A stretch of 64,000 nucleotides of DNA from Cadophora sp. MPI-SDFR-AT-0126. Its lineage: Eukaryota; Ascomycota; Leotiomycetes; Helotiales; Ploettnerulaceae. The translations under genes were made by a program, and so were the position numbers. Location: the NCBI GenBank assembly GCA_020747065.1, contig JAGMVK010000030.1:1-64000 (forward strand), given 5' to 3'. The notes beneath the pieces were generated by a model. That model was not told the origin of the DNA and searched no databases. It saw only the letters and a list, made by a program, of their open reading frames with translations. How positions within the stretch are numbered: position 1 is the first letter of the stretch; every line of letters begins with the position of its first letter. Positions 23,193 through 35,999 of the stretch are shown here, in pieces.

Positions 23193-24259
23193 TTGTAGAA
23201 CTAAAAAAAAGGAAACGCGATGCGTGCATATCATACCAAACTTCAAGAGAAGTGATTCCGTAAGGTATGGTAAGCGCATATGTTGGCTCCCACCTGAAGG
23301 TACATAAGAGTCTGAGCTTGGGGAGTCTGGAATTCTTTTCTGGGTCATGAGCCGACTCAGGCTCGAACATGGGTTCCCGCTGAAATGGTTGGCATCGAAG
23401 GTAGCTTTCCTCCCCCCATGTGATTCGGCAGTGCTTCTAAACAGTAACGATGTAATTATACGGTGTCATAGATGCGGCTCTCTATGTAGATGACCATATT
23501 TGTAGGCTACTGGGACTCGGTGAACCTTGCGTGTTGCGCAGGCATGAGAACTAGTGGCGTTTTATGGGTTTAAGGTGAGTCGTCAACATAGAGCCATTCT
23601 TGTACTGTCACGCTCGGCTGATGCGGAGGTAAAAGGGGCATAATTGGTCTTGATATCATGGAAGGCCATCTTATGAAGGGGCTTTTTGTTGGCCGAGAGA
23701 TAGACTCGACCCGTTAGTTAAGCGTTACACATCAACCCTATTTCTTATTTTAATCCGTAATCTCGTGTATCCATTGTCTGCACCCTCCGAGCTCTTTCCA
23801 GAGAGCGCCATGATGGAGACGGCTTGGTAGCAGAAGGGTTGAATACTAAGGGACGCTGTATTGAGTGATGTTGTTGTAAAGGGGACGGACGGGTGCCGGA
23901 GCTCCACTGGCCCAGGTCTCGGGGTGCTACCACCCTGATTGCAGAGGGAATGTCAGAGAAATCTTGCCTTTACGCCACACACATCACCAGTCTTGAGAAC
24001 AGTGGCTGGGTAAACCCCAATTTTACTTGTTACGAGTTGCTCGTAGATATTGAATGCTTTAACTTTCTTTTGATGCCTTTTCGCCCGCACCATCAATCCT
24101 CGAGGTTCACAGATCTTCCGTTCGTGTATACAAGACCTTAGCTTCAGCACCTGCGATCGGTTCTCCAATACCAAACAGTCTGCTGCAACTGCGCTGTGAA
24201 TACTCCAACAGCTACTTCTGGACGAGCAAATCAATATGTCCTTTATCATGGTATTAAGA
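23193..24259. other. Intergenic, nothing recognised
   Basis: Frames here are at most about 98 codons, without recognisable motifs, and overlap on both strands. No RNA gene or repeat boundary is evident. Confidence 0.4.
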
Positions 24260-26850
24260 GCGAAAATCTATTCTAAATCCAACTTAACTATCGCAGCAGA
24301 GGATTACCCTGGTTCTATATAGGGAATCTGGAAAGTGTATCCGAAGAAATAGGAGCAACTGTCTATTCGGCGCAGCTGATAAACGCATAAGTAGAGAACG
24401 ATAGAATACTAATTCGCATAGATTACAGTATCCTCTCTACCTGCGGCTAGGTATTATAAGAAGGCGTTCTCCCTAATCAGATTCTCTATTTCAGGTGCTT
24501 TAAGATAGAATAGGATTACTACTAATATTCTAGAAATAAAAGCGAGTTCTATAGGGCTAGCTTTAATATAATAAAGTTGACTTTCCAGGTATTTAGAGTA
24601 ATTAAGTTAAGATAGAATATACGTGTAGCCTCTTCAGAAGGGTTTAGGGAGCTTAATTCTTATTACGAAGAGATATATAGTACGTATATCACAAACTAAC
24701 TAACGATATATACTCTGAAAGTAGTTTATACTTAGGATACGATTATAGAGTATTATTTTAAAGAAACTTAATAAATTACTCTAATAGATTAACTATGGCA
24801 TTTGGATTAGCAGGTATAGTTATTAATTATATAGATCTCTAGTCTATTACCTACTTAGTTAGATAATAGCTAGATGATCTTACTAAAAGTTTATTTTAGT
24901 ATATTAAACCTAGTTTTAAATCTCTACAGAGGTCTTTATCTCTTATAGCTTATCTTAGTTATAGACTTCGATTAATAGACTTATCAAGTACTTCAGGGAA
25001 CGCTATTGTAAAGACCTGGGATAACGCAAAACTAAGTAGGTTACCAAACCTAGGAATAAAACACAAGAAGCCACTTATAGCTGAAATTTAAGGTGGAAAA
25101 AGTCTTCAATTCTTCTAATTCTATAAGTAGAGGGGAGCTCTTATAAGCGGAGGGAGCTCGCTAAGGCTCGCAACTAAGGTTGCCTAAGGCAATACCCTGA
25201 TTCTGAATATGCGCCTCATTACACTATTAGTTTCTCTTTAAGCCTAATATTCGAGTCTTAGATACTAAATATAGGAATATTCCTAAGGACTTAACTAGAT
25301 AAGTTATAAATAGTTATATATTTATAGAAGGGTTACTAGTACCTATATTATTATAAGTAATTCTAGTTTTGAAACTAACGCTTTTAAAGTCTATATATAG
25401 TAGAAGGAATAGTTTAGTATTAGAGATATATTATAAGTAAGTAATATATATCTAGTCTCTTCTAGTAAATAAAAGCGAGATTTATAAGGTATATAAGTAT
25501 AAAGTTCTATGTGATAAGGATATATAGGCGTATCCTCTTTTGCCTAAAGAGATGAAATACTATTATTTGCAGTTAGTGAAACAATCGAATTAATCACTAG
25601 AGGTAAGCTATACCGGTAGCTAGTATTATAAAGGGTAGAATCGGAAAGCGAACTTAATTAGATAGTATATTATTAGGTCGGACTGAGGTATTTCCAGGTA
25701 TTATAGTACTCTTTCTACTTATTCGACGGAGCTTCACTCACTAGACTAAAACTTATAAAATTATAATTCATATCACTGCTCTGAGAAGGAAGGAGACTAA
25801 GACGTTTCTATATATACTGGAGACGAAGTAGGAGGTAATATTAAAAGGTAGAACAAATACTAATAACTATCTGATATAATTCTCGGAGTAAGAGGTCGTA
25901 ATATATATGAAACCACTCATATTAACTATAAGATAGAACTATAATATAACGCTTCTAGCGTTGGATTCTGATATCCGTAGTCTTCTCTCTAACGCTTTGT
26001 ATTATATCTCTTATGCATTTAGGTAACCCTAGTATAGTAGTCCTGCTTTAATATTCGAAGGACTTTGTTATATATATTTCTTATATTTCTATTTCTTTAT
26101 TCTTCTCTTGAATCTATTATTAATTACCTAGCTTAACTATCTATAGGAATTTAGTATTATTATATCACTGCTTAGCCTCTTAATACTCTTTCTCTTTTTC
26201 TTAAAGCTCTTCCTTATTCTTCTAAAGCTTCTCAGCTATCTCCTTAATAATCTCCGCTATCTTTTTTAACTAATTATCATATATTAAATTATACGTAATT
26301 GTTAATTCACTATACATAGCTTTCGAAACCTCTTTATCGATTGCCTCTCTGCCTTATTATGTTATCGATAGATATCCTAACCCCTAGTTACCTCTTCTTA
26401 AGTAATATATACTACGTTATTAAATTAGCTATCTCCGCTTATAATTCCTAACTTAATATCTATATCCTATTTAAACACTTCTAATTCGGACCTTGCTCCT
26501 TGATATTCGTCTCGCAGCTGCTTCTTTATATCTGCGGAGATAGCCTATTATTCCTTACGCTTTATACTAAGATTAGTATTAATATCCTTAAGACTATATA
26601 TTATTTTCTGAAGTATATAATTAAGACTCGTATTCTTCGTTTCGCTCCAGTCGAGCTTCTCTACTGTAGTTTTTATCTGAACCCTATATTACTCGTACTT
26701 CTTCTATCTTAGAAAACTCGGTATTTTAGCGGCAGATCGTCGAAGCGGCTAGGAGTCGCTCTGCTATCTATCTCGACTTCCGGGGCAATAGAGGAGGTAG
26801 CTTGCGGAGGTGGTCGTAGAATACTAGAGCATCGTCGTGGCATAGTGCTA
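24260..26850 (-). repeat. Unclassified AT-rich, RIP-mutated repeat
   Basis: A 2.6-kb AT-rich block. At the right end the minus strand opens with ATG at 26843 (PRRCSSILRPPPQATSS, then RFDDLPLKYRVF) before stops begin. Shortly after, in another frame, EKLDWSETKNTSLNYIL and KKQLRDEYQGARSELEVF suggest a coiled-coil-like protein. Further in, frames are too broken to assign reverse transcriptase or transposase. No terminal repeats or target duplication were found, so the element type is unknown. Confidence 0.5.
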
Positions 26851-26959
26851 AGCTAATCGCTTTACTACTGGATCATATATCAGTAAGTTAACGATCTGAA
26901 AATGGGATATGCTGTGAGTGCGCACCTGATACTACTTACGCCAGCCAGATTACGATCTG

Positions 26960-27640
26960 TTATGAATCCGGCTGCTTGATGCCAGTGGGACAAGATTGTC
27001 CAAACGGAACACCTTGACCATTTTTTGGACCAGCAACTAAACCCTCATCCTTGAGATAGTTGCGCGGAAACCAGATGTTGACCTCTTTCGAATAGATGTG
27101 ACCGTACCGAATGCGTCTGCTGCTAATTCCAATCTTGTATGCCTATCGATGACATACCACCACTCACCCCCCAAGTCACGTCTGGTTACTTTTCAAAGGA
27201 ACGGAAAGTTTTAGAATACCTTAGAATTTCCCAGCTCCAAAACGCATAGGCGGCTGCACAGTGGGAGTTCTGAATCTCTGAATACAGACCTCGGAAACCT
27301 TCAAATTTCTTTGTCCGATATTGTAGATAGCTACAACCACTGTGACCACGGGACATAAGCTGCTAAGTTTTCGTTAATCTGCATTGTACATTATAATTTC
27401 GCAACTTACTCTCGGACATTCATGATCAAACCAAGTCATTCCCGTTACTAACATCCACATCTCAAGTGCGAGGTTGTAGACCCCGTCTCCATCGCTGAGA
27501 AGTTGTCAGTGTAGCTTGAACCTGTTCATCAGGGCGAGAAGACTTACCCCTTGAACCCAGTGATATCCTTCAGGAATGTAACCATTACTGACCTGAGGGT
27601 GGAGGATCGCTTGGTCAAATCCAATTGTTATCCCGCCTTG
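26960..27640 (-). pseudogene. Unrecognised multi-exon gene, 3' part
   Basis: Coding-like minus-strand blocks joined by good splice signals. Block 1 (to 27548): HPQVSNGYIPEGYHWVQG. Block 2 (27410-27494): DGDGVYNLALEMWMLVTG. Block 3 (27220-27359): GCSYLQYRTKKFEGFRGL. Block 4 (26960-27133): NIWFPRNYLKDEGLVAG, ending at TAA 26960. Introns at 27495-27547 and 27360-27409 join blocks in phase with GT...AG. The last junction (27134-27219) gives the other frame, so either block 4 is read differently (stop near 27037) or there is a frameshift. No upstream start was fixed. The family is unknown. Confidence 0.4.
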
Positions 27641-27868
27641 GAATACTCAGGTATTTGCGGCCGTTGAGGAGCTGGGGTATTAAGACCAGCGGAGCTCTGT
27701 AGGTTACTGGTACCTGAGATAGATGCACTTTCCATTCCTAAAGATATCTGAGCTGTCAAACGAGGTGGTGTAATTTTATCATTCAAGTCGTTCTTGGACA
27801 ATTGACTCAGAGCGGTTCGAGGCTACGCCAGGGTGTGACAGGCTGAAGAAACCCCACGAAGGGTCTTA

Positions 27869-28609
27869 TCACTCTGACTCTAATTTCTCTCTCGGCTTTA
27901 CTCTTGGTAAGATTTGAGGAGGCGCGGCGGGCGAGGTTGGAGGTCCATCTTTTCCACTTGAGACAGCGAATGGACCAGTTGTACCATCCAGGCTCTCATT
28001 CTTCAACTGCAGGCTGATGGCCTTCGATTGGGCAGCTAACAGCTGTCTTCTTATCTCGTCTAGCTGCTGTCGAAGCTTGTTGATTACGTAGACTCCGCTT
28101 GCGTCGGCTCGGCTGGTCTTAAATGACCCCGAAGTTTCCCACCTCTGTCGGAACTTGATGGACATGCTAGCCAGTATTTGAATTGCACTCCGGTGTTCTT
28201 CTCTGCCTCTGTTGCTCTGGGCTAGACTTTCCCTTTCTGCCCCTTCAATTGTAGGCCTGTAGCTTGGAGCTCCTTGTGTATTCCTTCCATTTTGTAATTC
28301 TTCGCGATTGGTAGCCTCATTGGCTACGCCCATCTGAAGTTTCTCGCTCTGGGCATTCAGAATGTCCCGTTCAAGCCGAAGATCCATATGCTGCGAGGCT
28401 GGTCCCTCTTTAGCTTCCTCATGTCCCGCCTTGTACTCCGGAAAGTGTTTCCGCTCCACTGCAGATCCCCGTCGTGCCTCGTCCGGTTGGTTGTTCGGCT
28501 GGCATATCCTGGTGTTGCTCTCTTCGATCCCGGAGGTATGGTGAGTTTGTACCCGTGCTGATTGTTCCTCCTCTGCTTGTAGCTTGCCAGAGGTTCTATG
28601 CTCGTTCAT
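27869..28609 (-). CDS. Hypothetical hydrophilic, helix-rich protein
   Basis: An uninterrupted 246-codon frame, very rich in Glu, Gln, Arg, Ser and Asn. Heptad-like segments, such as DLRLERDILNAQSEKLQMG around residues 76-94 and INKLRQQLDEIRRQLLAAQ near 176-194, suggest coiled coil. The tail is Pro-rich. It has no signal peptide or membrane segment. It may be one exon of a larger gene that includes coding-like pieces on both sides of the same strand. Its length in a region of otherwise short frames is the main support. Confidence 0.45.
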   Translation of the reverse strand: MNEHRTSGKLQAEEEQSARVQTHHTSGIEESNTRICQPNNQPDEARRGSAVERKHFPEYKAGHEEAKEGPASQHMDLRLERDILNAQSEKLQMGVANEATNREELQNGRNTQGAPSYRPTIEGAERESLAQSNRGREEHRSAIQILASMSIKFRQRWETSGSFKTSRADASGVYVINKLRQQLDEIRRQLLAAQSKAISLQLKNESLDGTTGPFAVSSGKDGPPTSPAAPPQILPRVKPREKLESE

Positions 28610-29039
28610 GATATAAATACGCAGAGCAAGGCGACCCTTTATCCGGATGTAATGGTTCGTGGCAATAGACGGTAATATATGTGTACGCAGTTAGGCGTAT
28701 TCAGCTTGCGCTGAATATTGTGATCTTTTGGTCCAGATAACTTAGTTGGTGTGAGCTTAACCTCAGCTGCATTACACCGGATCATTCAGCTGTCTTTCTA
28801 TATCGTCGTGGGCTAAGGTCAATGTTCCAAGAACTGCGGTATCATAAAAGACTTTACTTTGCTCTTCACAATATGCCTCTGTTGGCGGGCCAAAGTCAGC
28901 CGCTATCCTCAAAACAACATGCTGCTTGGAAAATAGAGCTTACTTACCTTGGGAATGGATCTTGGCGAGCCGGGAGGTATCGATCTCGCGCATACCGGCT
29001 GGTCCGTAGAGCTCGTACACGCAATCTACGAGTCTACAA

Positions 29040-29300
29040 GGATTCTAGTAGCTCGCTCATGACGTCCAGTCTGGGATGTTTCTCATTCAAAATCCCAAGC
29101 TTGGCCTATATGTCCTCTACTTGGGATTCAAGGATTTTGGCTGCGCTGACCCGAAGCCATGAAGGCTCTGGGGGGTATGGCTCCATTGATCTTGCCATCA
29201 GCATTGGAGTGACACCAGTACTGATGCTGTTTATGCTAGGCCGAATGTGGCTCAACGCGTTGGCAGATTCAATGTGGACTTCGTGCTGAGTCGGGAAGTG
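29040..29300 (-). pseudogene. Unknown coding fragment with one stop
   Basis: The minus strand reads STGVTPMLMARSMEPYPPEP, AAKILESQVEDI, stop (TAG where CAG would fit), then AKLGILNEKHPRLDVMSELL. It looks coding but matches no family I know, and could be a 5' exon of the gene at 27869-28609. The interval 28610-29039 has no clear frame. Confidence 0.3.
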
Positions 29301-30766
29301 GGTCAGTCACATGATGTGGACCCAAACCATAGAGGGGAATTGAGAGGATATTAGGTACGGTTCAGCACGGAAGTACGGCGTTGAGGACTTTGTTCCTACA
29401 CGATGTATAGCATTATGCTTTGAGCTAGCGGGCACTTGCAATTCAAGCACTTGCTTGTTCATTGCGCTCCACCTGATAGACTTATGCCAAAGGAGAAAAA
29501 GCTCATTGATTCGCTTCATTTGCTAGCGAAATGTAAACTCAAGGTGGTTCTTTCTTCCCACGGGTTGCTTTTATTTCCTGGAATTGAGAGAATGCTGAAT
29601 TAACTTCAGCCAGAGGTAGGTACGCCTAAGAAGAGGATAAGCATAACTATAGTTCGACATACCTGCTACAATTTTCTTACCAAATTTTACCGGGGATCGG
29701 TTTGATGGTCCTTATAAGATTCTTGCAGGAAACGATCTTGAAACGCCCTTTTGAGGGAGCTGCCGAAGCAATTTATCCTTAAGCAGAATGCGGTGAGCCG
29801 TCCCAACCTCCTGTCGTCATCCTCCACCTCTCCTTGAAGCCGAGGCTACCGGATCGAGATGATGAGCAGCTCAGGTTCGAGAAATAAACTCATTATGGAG
29901 ACAGCCGACGACAGCAACACACTTCCCATGCATACGAATGATTATTCTTCTCCCACTCCGTCCACCGGAACGACTTTGATTCAAGCCAAGTATTGACTAG
30001 AAGAACAATGAGCAAATTATTCTAGTTCAATCGCTTGCCTCACAAAACTTGTCTTACTTCTCTTACTAAGTCACCTGAGTTCATCCCCCTCAACTACGAC
30101 TTCAGCTGTATTAGAGCTAACTATATCAACTAATCTCTAGCAATATCACAAGTATTTTCAGCTATACTATTATCCTCTAAATACCTTCTTATCCTTATCT
30201 AATAAGCGCATCTCGCTATTATTAATATCTTTAGCCTCCTAGTATTTATACTAGCGCTAATAAGGACAACGATAAAGGAGAATATTCCATAACACAATAT
30301 AATAATACAAGTGTACTTCTAATTAACTTAATATATATTTACCTTAGGTTAACTTTATCATGTAATATATAGTATACCCGAGCGAATACCTGCTAATAAG
30401 AACAATTTATGAATAATAAGTCACTTAGTATAAGGAATCTCCGACGCTTATATAGATATAAATATATTATTAAGGAGAAAAAATAGCGTACGAAACCCTT
30501 TAATAAGTAAAGTAAGCTTTACTATAATATAACAGAAAGTTAAGATCTGAATAATAGTAATATAATAAACTTCAAATTATTTAAACTAGCTAAGGAGAAG
30601 ACCTAGAAAGATTAAACTTAAGCCTTATATAATAGTTTATATACTCTTATATCTCTAGATCAGTAGCTTAATACTAGTCGGGAAGTTGAAGTTCTACGCT
30701 TATAAGTATATCACGCTAAAAAGTATTACTCTGAGAATTATAATTTAGCATATCTTCTCTTGCCAC
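29301..30766. other. Intergenic, AT-rich from about 30000
   Basis: 29301-29990 has mixed composition and no supportable gene. About 30000-30760 is AT-rich with the same TpA-rich texture as the other decayed repeats, and no recognisable element. It ends abruptly at the 3' end of the P450 gene. Confidence 0.45.
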
Positions 30767-32420
30767 TTAGTTCAGCGATATACAACAGCGGCTACCTTTG
30801 GGCGAAATTAAGAAGAAGTTCAGAATCTTCATGTCGTCAGCTTCCATCGAGTTCGCCATCCTGGCTCCCGCACATTCCCTGAAAAATTCTGCAGCCCCAT
30901 GCCGTAGCTCCATTTTGGCGAGATGGATGCCCAGACACGTGCGAGAGCCAGCACCAAATGGGACGAAGAGTGCTTTTGTCGAAGCATATTGCCCTTGAGA
31001 GTCTAAGAAACGCTCTGGCATAAAACTTAACAGTGTCAGTCTTCGACCAATAACCATAAGATCTGGTAGACATACCTTTGTGCGTTCGGATAGATGCTCT
31101 CATCTCGATGCAGGGAGAATGCTTGCGAGCTCACTGTCGTCATTTCCGGAATGAAATATCCACCGTGCAGCGTAAAGCCTCCTTTCGGTGCTGACCGTGG
31201 CAAGCTTCCAGGCGCAGCACCGTACAATCGCAACGCCTCATCGATCACGCCATTGAGATAGGGAAGTTTCTCCAGCTGTGCGTCAGAATAGTCTAGATCC
31301 AGGCCTGCAACCTCGGCTTCTAGCCTTTTTTGAATATCGGGGTGGCTTAGTACCGCCCAGACGAGGTAAGTCAACGTGACTGCGGTGGTCCCAGAGCCAG
31401 CAACAATGAACCCCCCCGCTTCGAATGATACCTCAAATTCCGTAAGCGGCGGACCTTCTTTCTGGTCCGCATCGGTATACCATTGAGCGAGCAAGCGAGA
31501 GAAAACATTGTGTTTGGAGAGATCGCGACTCTTCGCATTTGTCGCAGCTACTCGACCGTACTCATGGATCCTGGTGTCGGCATTAACAATGTTTTTAATA
31601 GCAGGAAATGGCAGGGCCTTGAGCAATGGATCCAGATAGCGAAATTCGGCGAGGACACCGCCCAGCTTGGCCGCTAGCTCTACATCCTCGATATATTGAT
31701 TGCGCTACTCCAGTCAGCTTGGCAGGTCTTTAAATCTAAGCCGGATTGTGGTTTGGTTTACTTACAGATTCTCGCTCAAGCATGTCCGTCGACTCACCAA
31801 AGGCTAGATGGGTGATCACATCGGTAGTCATGAATGTCCACCACTTGAAAATGTCGGCTTCCTGTTGCAGTGCATCTCTTTTTATCCTGGAAACTGCCAG
31901 CTTGGCCTTTTTCTGCACCATTGCCCCCCAATGCTCGTGTAGGGCTGAGTTAGTCCACAAGGGGGCAAACAATCTTCTCCTCTCAGCATGTTCTTTAGGG
32001 TCAATCATAGAGAACACGTCGTGTATGCCTCCAGGACCATGTCTAAATGTCTGATACCATGGATCCTTGAGAAATCCAGATCCGATGCGGTGAACTTCCT
32101 TGAACATCTGCGGATCACAAATGTCGATTTCATTTGGTCCAATTCGTACAATGGAGCCGTACTTTTGGTGGAGCTCATCAATGTAGAACACCCTTCGTCC
32201 GAGGATAACGTGCTTTTTAAGAACCAGATGTGTGAGACTGGCATACCATGGACCAGGAATCTTTCGCAGGGGTGAAGTGATAATTCTGTAGAAGAACTGT
32301 TCAGGTTAAATACACGCTTGATTTTCTACATGGAGTTTTACGTACGCTGACTAAACAAAAACTTAATACACCTAAAAGGATGTACAATACGTTGGGGGAT
32401 GTTAAGGCCATGTTGGCCAT
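30767..32420 (-). CDS. Cytochrome P450 monooxygenase (P450-1)
   Basis: A 497-residue P450 in four exons (32420-32346, 32296-31766, 31704-31076, 31025-30767), all phases consistent with GT...AG introns. An N-terminal hydrophobic anchor ([13 protein letters not shown]) precedes the Pro-rich hinge [11 protein letters not shown], so it is probably ER-bound. Further motifs: [12 protein letters not shown], ExxR in DEALRL, MPERFLD, and heme-binding [13 protein letters not shown] near residue 440. The I-helix reads AGSGTT (about 303-308): the usual acidic residue before Thr is Gly. It would hydroxylate or epoxidise a small substrate with a P450 reductase. It is divergently transcribed from the regulator at 33049, suggesting co-control, and lies in an island with a second P450 and a FAD monooxygenase. 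Substrate unknown. Confidence 0.93.
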
Positions 32421-33048
32421 GTTGGATTGCTGGTCGGACAAAATATAAGACACGTTCCTGAGATAAGCAGGAGACGCACATTTTCAGTCTTCTGCGAGCT
32501 CGACCTGGATATAGCGGGGACCCTGTTCACAAGGCCGGCATGTGGAGCCCCACCTCCACCGCAACCTCTCCACCAGTCCACACGCCCAGAGTGACTGGAT
32601 CCTTTTACTGGAAATCGGCAACACATGATCGAGTTCAGAACGACACCTCCTAGATTTCCAAATTACTGCAAAGGAGACATACATTACGAGACATCCTAAT
32701 CCAACAACAGTATATAGTTGGCAGAAATACGAGAGTTCTTCATCTTGCAGGCGGTCAGGCAGCCTTCGAGCGTGCTCAATGTGGTCCCGATCTGCTAAGC
32801 AATGCCAAATTTTAACTGGTAGATGAATCTGAAAAGTGGGAGACCGGTCGAGTTGCCGAGAAGTCTGGTTCAGTACATGGCGACTCCACGAGTGGGGAGA
32901 CCAAAGGCGGGGTAGGTCTAACTACTTTGAACCTGCCTGCACCTCTGCCATCAAGTGGAGCTCGAATGCACAGTCGCAGGTGTATTTCAACACAGCCGGC
33001 CCTCCACAATTTTTTTTCCTTCATTCATCTTACTGAGCCTTAAGCACC
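32421..33048. promoter_or_regulatory. Divergent promoter, P450-1 / regulator
   Basis: A 628-bp gap between start codons of divergent genes. Only short overlapping frames are present. The regulator start has a good context (CACCATGG). A GCCGGC palindrome lies near 32996. No binding site can be assigned with confidence. Confidence 0.5.
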
Positions 33049-35837
33049 ATGGACGACCACCCGGCAGATCCGAATAGCTTGACAGCCGGGACGAAGTTCG
33101 GCAACGCGCAGCAAAACCCATTCGTCTGCAACATCTGTAAGCGGACATACACGGTGAGGCTGGTCTTGCAAGGTGACAATTGGATGCGCTGACAAGGGTT
33201 AGCGTATCGACCACTTGGGGCGACATTATCGATCTCGTAAGTATTGAGTAATGCAAAACAAAGCTTAATGGTGTTAATATCCAAGCAGATACCAATGAAA
33301 AACCATTCTCATGTGACAAGTGCCGCAAAAGCTTTGCGAGGGTTGACCTTCTTCGGCGTCACCGGCAGAATCATGTAGATGGGGACACGATTGCAAAACC
33401 GCCGACAAGGGCACGCACTGGACGAGCTTGCATTGGCTGTGCCGATGCGAAGCTCCGGTGTAGCGATTCGAGACCATGCGAACGCTGTGTTACCAAAGCT
33501 GTTGTTTGTGAACCAATCCGGCACCGCCAGACCCGGGAGGCTCCCAATGCAAATGAAACAATTCCGCCTGGCAATGAGAATGGGCTCTTCGAACACGATA
33601 GCTCGTTTGTGCCGTTTGTTGATCAATTCAGAGGCGATTCAAGTAACGAAGAGCAATTGACCATGGCAACGCAGTTAACCTCGGCAATGGAAATGGCTTT
33701 ACCCCCAAGCGACGAACTTGAGCGTCTCACAGAAGATCAATCTACAATTGAATATGGTAGGCTTGGTGTCCAATTCGACATGTCAAGCGCTTTCAATGGC
33801 TTCGAGGGATCCGATGACATAGGATTATTTCTCAGAGACATTATGTACTCAACCGGTCCCATTGAGGCGCAGGCTGGAGAGACGTTTGGGGCCTTCCCTG
33901 ATGTCCTCGACTTCACACTTGACGACACCTCCATGCCGCTTCGCTCTATGAGCTGTCGTTCACCAATCGCAATGGATCTGAATGTACCCCCAGAGATCAG
34001 AGAAAGTAATCTCGGGCCTCCTGCTGTGAGCGGGACAGTCACGCCAACGGTTCAAAACACGGTCAACATTGGTCATCAGGCTTTCGGAGAGTCGATGTGG
34101 AAGTTTACACCAGACAAGCGACATAACCGAAGAGGACATCAGAAACATCTGACTTTGCCGGACGAGCACTCAGGCACTGATGCAGGTATACCTGACGCTC
34201 CTTTTCCTTGCCGCCTATCCGCAGCAAGTCGAGACAGAATCCTAGCTTTAGTCCTGCGTTCATGTGATCGCCAGCTGCAAAGATATGTCGCAGCGCGGTT
34301 TCCGTCAGCTGATATACTGTCGTTGATGATCGAAGCCTTCACAGCATACCACTCGCATCAAGTTGTAAACTGGATACATCTTGCTACATTAAACTTGAAT
34401 GGAGAGTATCCAGAGTTTTTGCTGTCACTAGTCTGCTCCGGAGCGGCTTCTTCGCAGGATCCGGATGTTCGACGATTCGGATACGCTATGCAAGAAACGG
34501 TACGGGACGCGATAGCAGAAAGCTTTGAGGAAGATAACCGTCATATACGGGAGCTACGAAGTTTGCAAGCCTTTGCGCTCGAGTTAAGCGTTGGCAGGTG
34601 GAGCGGCATCCGACGCCAAATTGAGATTGCGGAGGGCTTTGCCCACCCTTTCATCACCATGCTCAGAAGAGGCGCCAACTTCAGAAGAAAATCAGGGCCA
34701 ACTGTTGAGCCGTCAAATGATCCAACGACTAACGAGTCATCCTGGAAGGAGTGGGTGCACGTTGAATCGTTTAAGAGACTATCCTACCTCGCGTTCTATG
34801 AAGATGCTTGTATTTCGATGTCCCTGTTCAACCCACCTCTCGTCTCTGTAGCGGAGGTACATCTGGATATGCCTTGCTCCCGAGATCTTTGGCAAGCAAG
34901 TTCTGCGGAGGAATGGAAGAAGATATATGAACAGCAGTCTCGCGCTTCGTACCAGGATATCCCATCATTTCGTGCCTGTCTTTCAGATATCCGCATGTTA
35001 AGCAAGCACCAGAGTCTCGTTGATTCGCAGATGTGCCTTATCCTGTTAGTCTGCGCGATATGGGGGAAAGTGTGGCAGTGGCGACAAATGAAAGCCACGT
35101 CGTTTACTGTAGGTGGTGACCAGAACTCACTGGTTGCAAGCGCCTACTTTCAAGAGGTGGTGTCTTCTTGCAGAATACTGGCTGTGAGTGCCTCGAACTT
35201 CGAAAACGGAATCGGGTGTCATCCAAAACTCATGCTGGAGCTTTGCCAAATGCACCTGCATGTCTCACTCGATGACATCCAGCTGTTTGCCGGTAAGGAA
35301 GGGTTGGACGAAGCGCGTAGGTCCCTTTCTTTGCTTCGCACCTGGGTGGGATTGCCTGAATCGCGGCAGGCTTTACACCACGCCGGCCAAGTACTTTGTT
35401 GTGCTGCTCAATATTCGTTTGGCACCCTAGGCGGTTTCCCATCAGTGGCAGTCTATCATGCAAGCCTCACCATGTGGGCCTACGCCGTGCTTACCGAATC
35501 ACTGTCAAGGGGCCAGCCGTCAAGCGGAAGGGGCAGTTTGTCAAGTTCGGAGTCAACAATTGTCTGGCTTGATGGAGGCGAAAATCAAGAATCCTTACAA
35601 CGCTTCATAATGCTTGGGATAGGAAGCCCCTGCATACGGACTTATGCGGATGATCATACGACTAACGGTCACGCAACGTCTTTGGCCAATCCAATGGAGG
35701 TTATGAACAGTATTGTGGGACTACTGGTGGGCAAGCATCGAGATACGCGTAGCCCTCCCCTTTTTGTTACCAAATTAAGCAAGCTAATGCTCTCTCTTGG
35801 AAAGGTTGCCAATTCCAAAAAATTTGGCATCAAGTAG
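33049..35837 (+). CDS. C2H2 + Zn2Cys6 transcription factor
   Basis: An 895-residue regulator in three exons (33049-33153, 33203-33236, 33289-35837), phases consistent. Two C2H2 fingers at residues 27-47 (CNIC...HYRSH) and 55-75 (CDKC...HRQNH) are joined by the TNEKPF linker. A Zn2Cys6 cluster follows at 94-120 with CX2CX6CX5CX2CX6C spacing (CIGCADAKLRC...CERC). The first intron splits finger 1 and the second falls at its last His. The long C-terminal part fits the fungal regulator middle domain. This architecture is common among pathway-specific regulators. It should bind DNA in the nucleus, and its position between the two P450s makes control of the island likely. Confidence 0.92.
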
Positions 35838-35999
35838 CTATATTTAAATGGAAAGTGAGGCTGAGTTACTGCACTTTGATGCGACACCGCATCTGACCGC
35901 CATTGACTACTAAATAAGTGGTTGCTAGCGTCTGAGACCTCAGCCCTTGATTACAATCTACCTTTACTGTCCATGTCAGGCTCAATCTCGTCAGGGCTG

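Noticed and set aside
26500..26712. Plus-strand 70-codon hydrophobic frame that looks like a membrane peptide
   Set aside because: AT-rich DNA naturally yields Leu/Ile/Tyr-rich frames; the minus strand of the same repeat is the better coding candidate.
28822..29289. 155-codon plus-strand frame as a gene
   Set aside because: Its opposite strand reads as more protein-like (KLGILNEKHPRLDV block), so the plus frame is probably a shadow.
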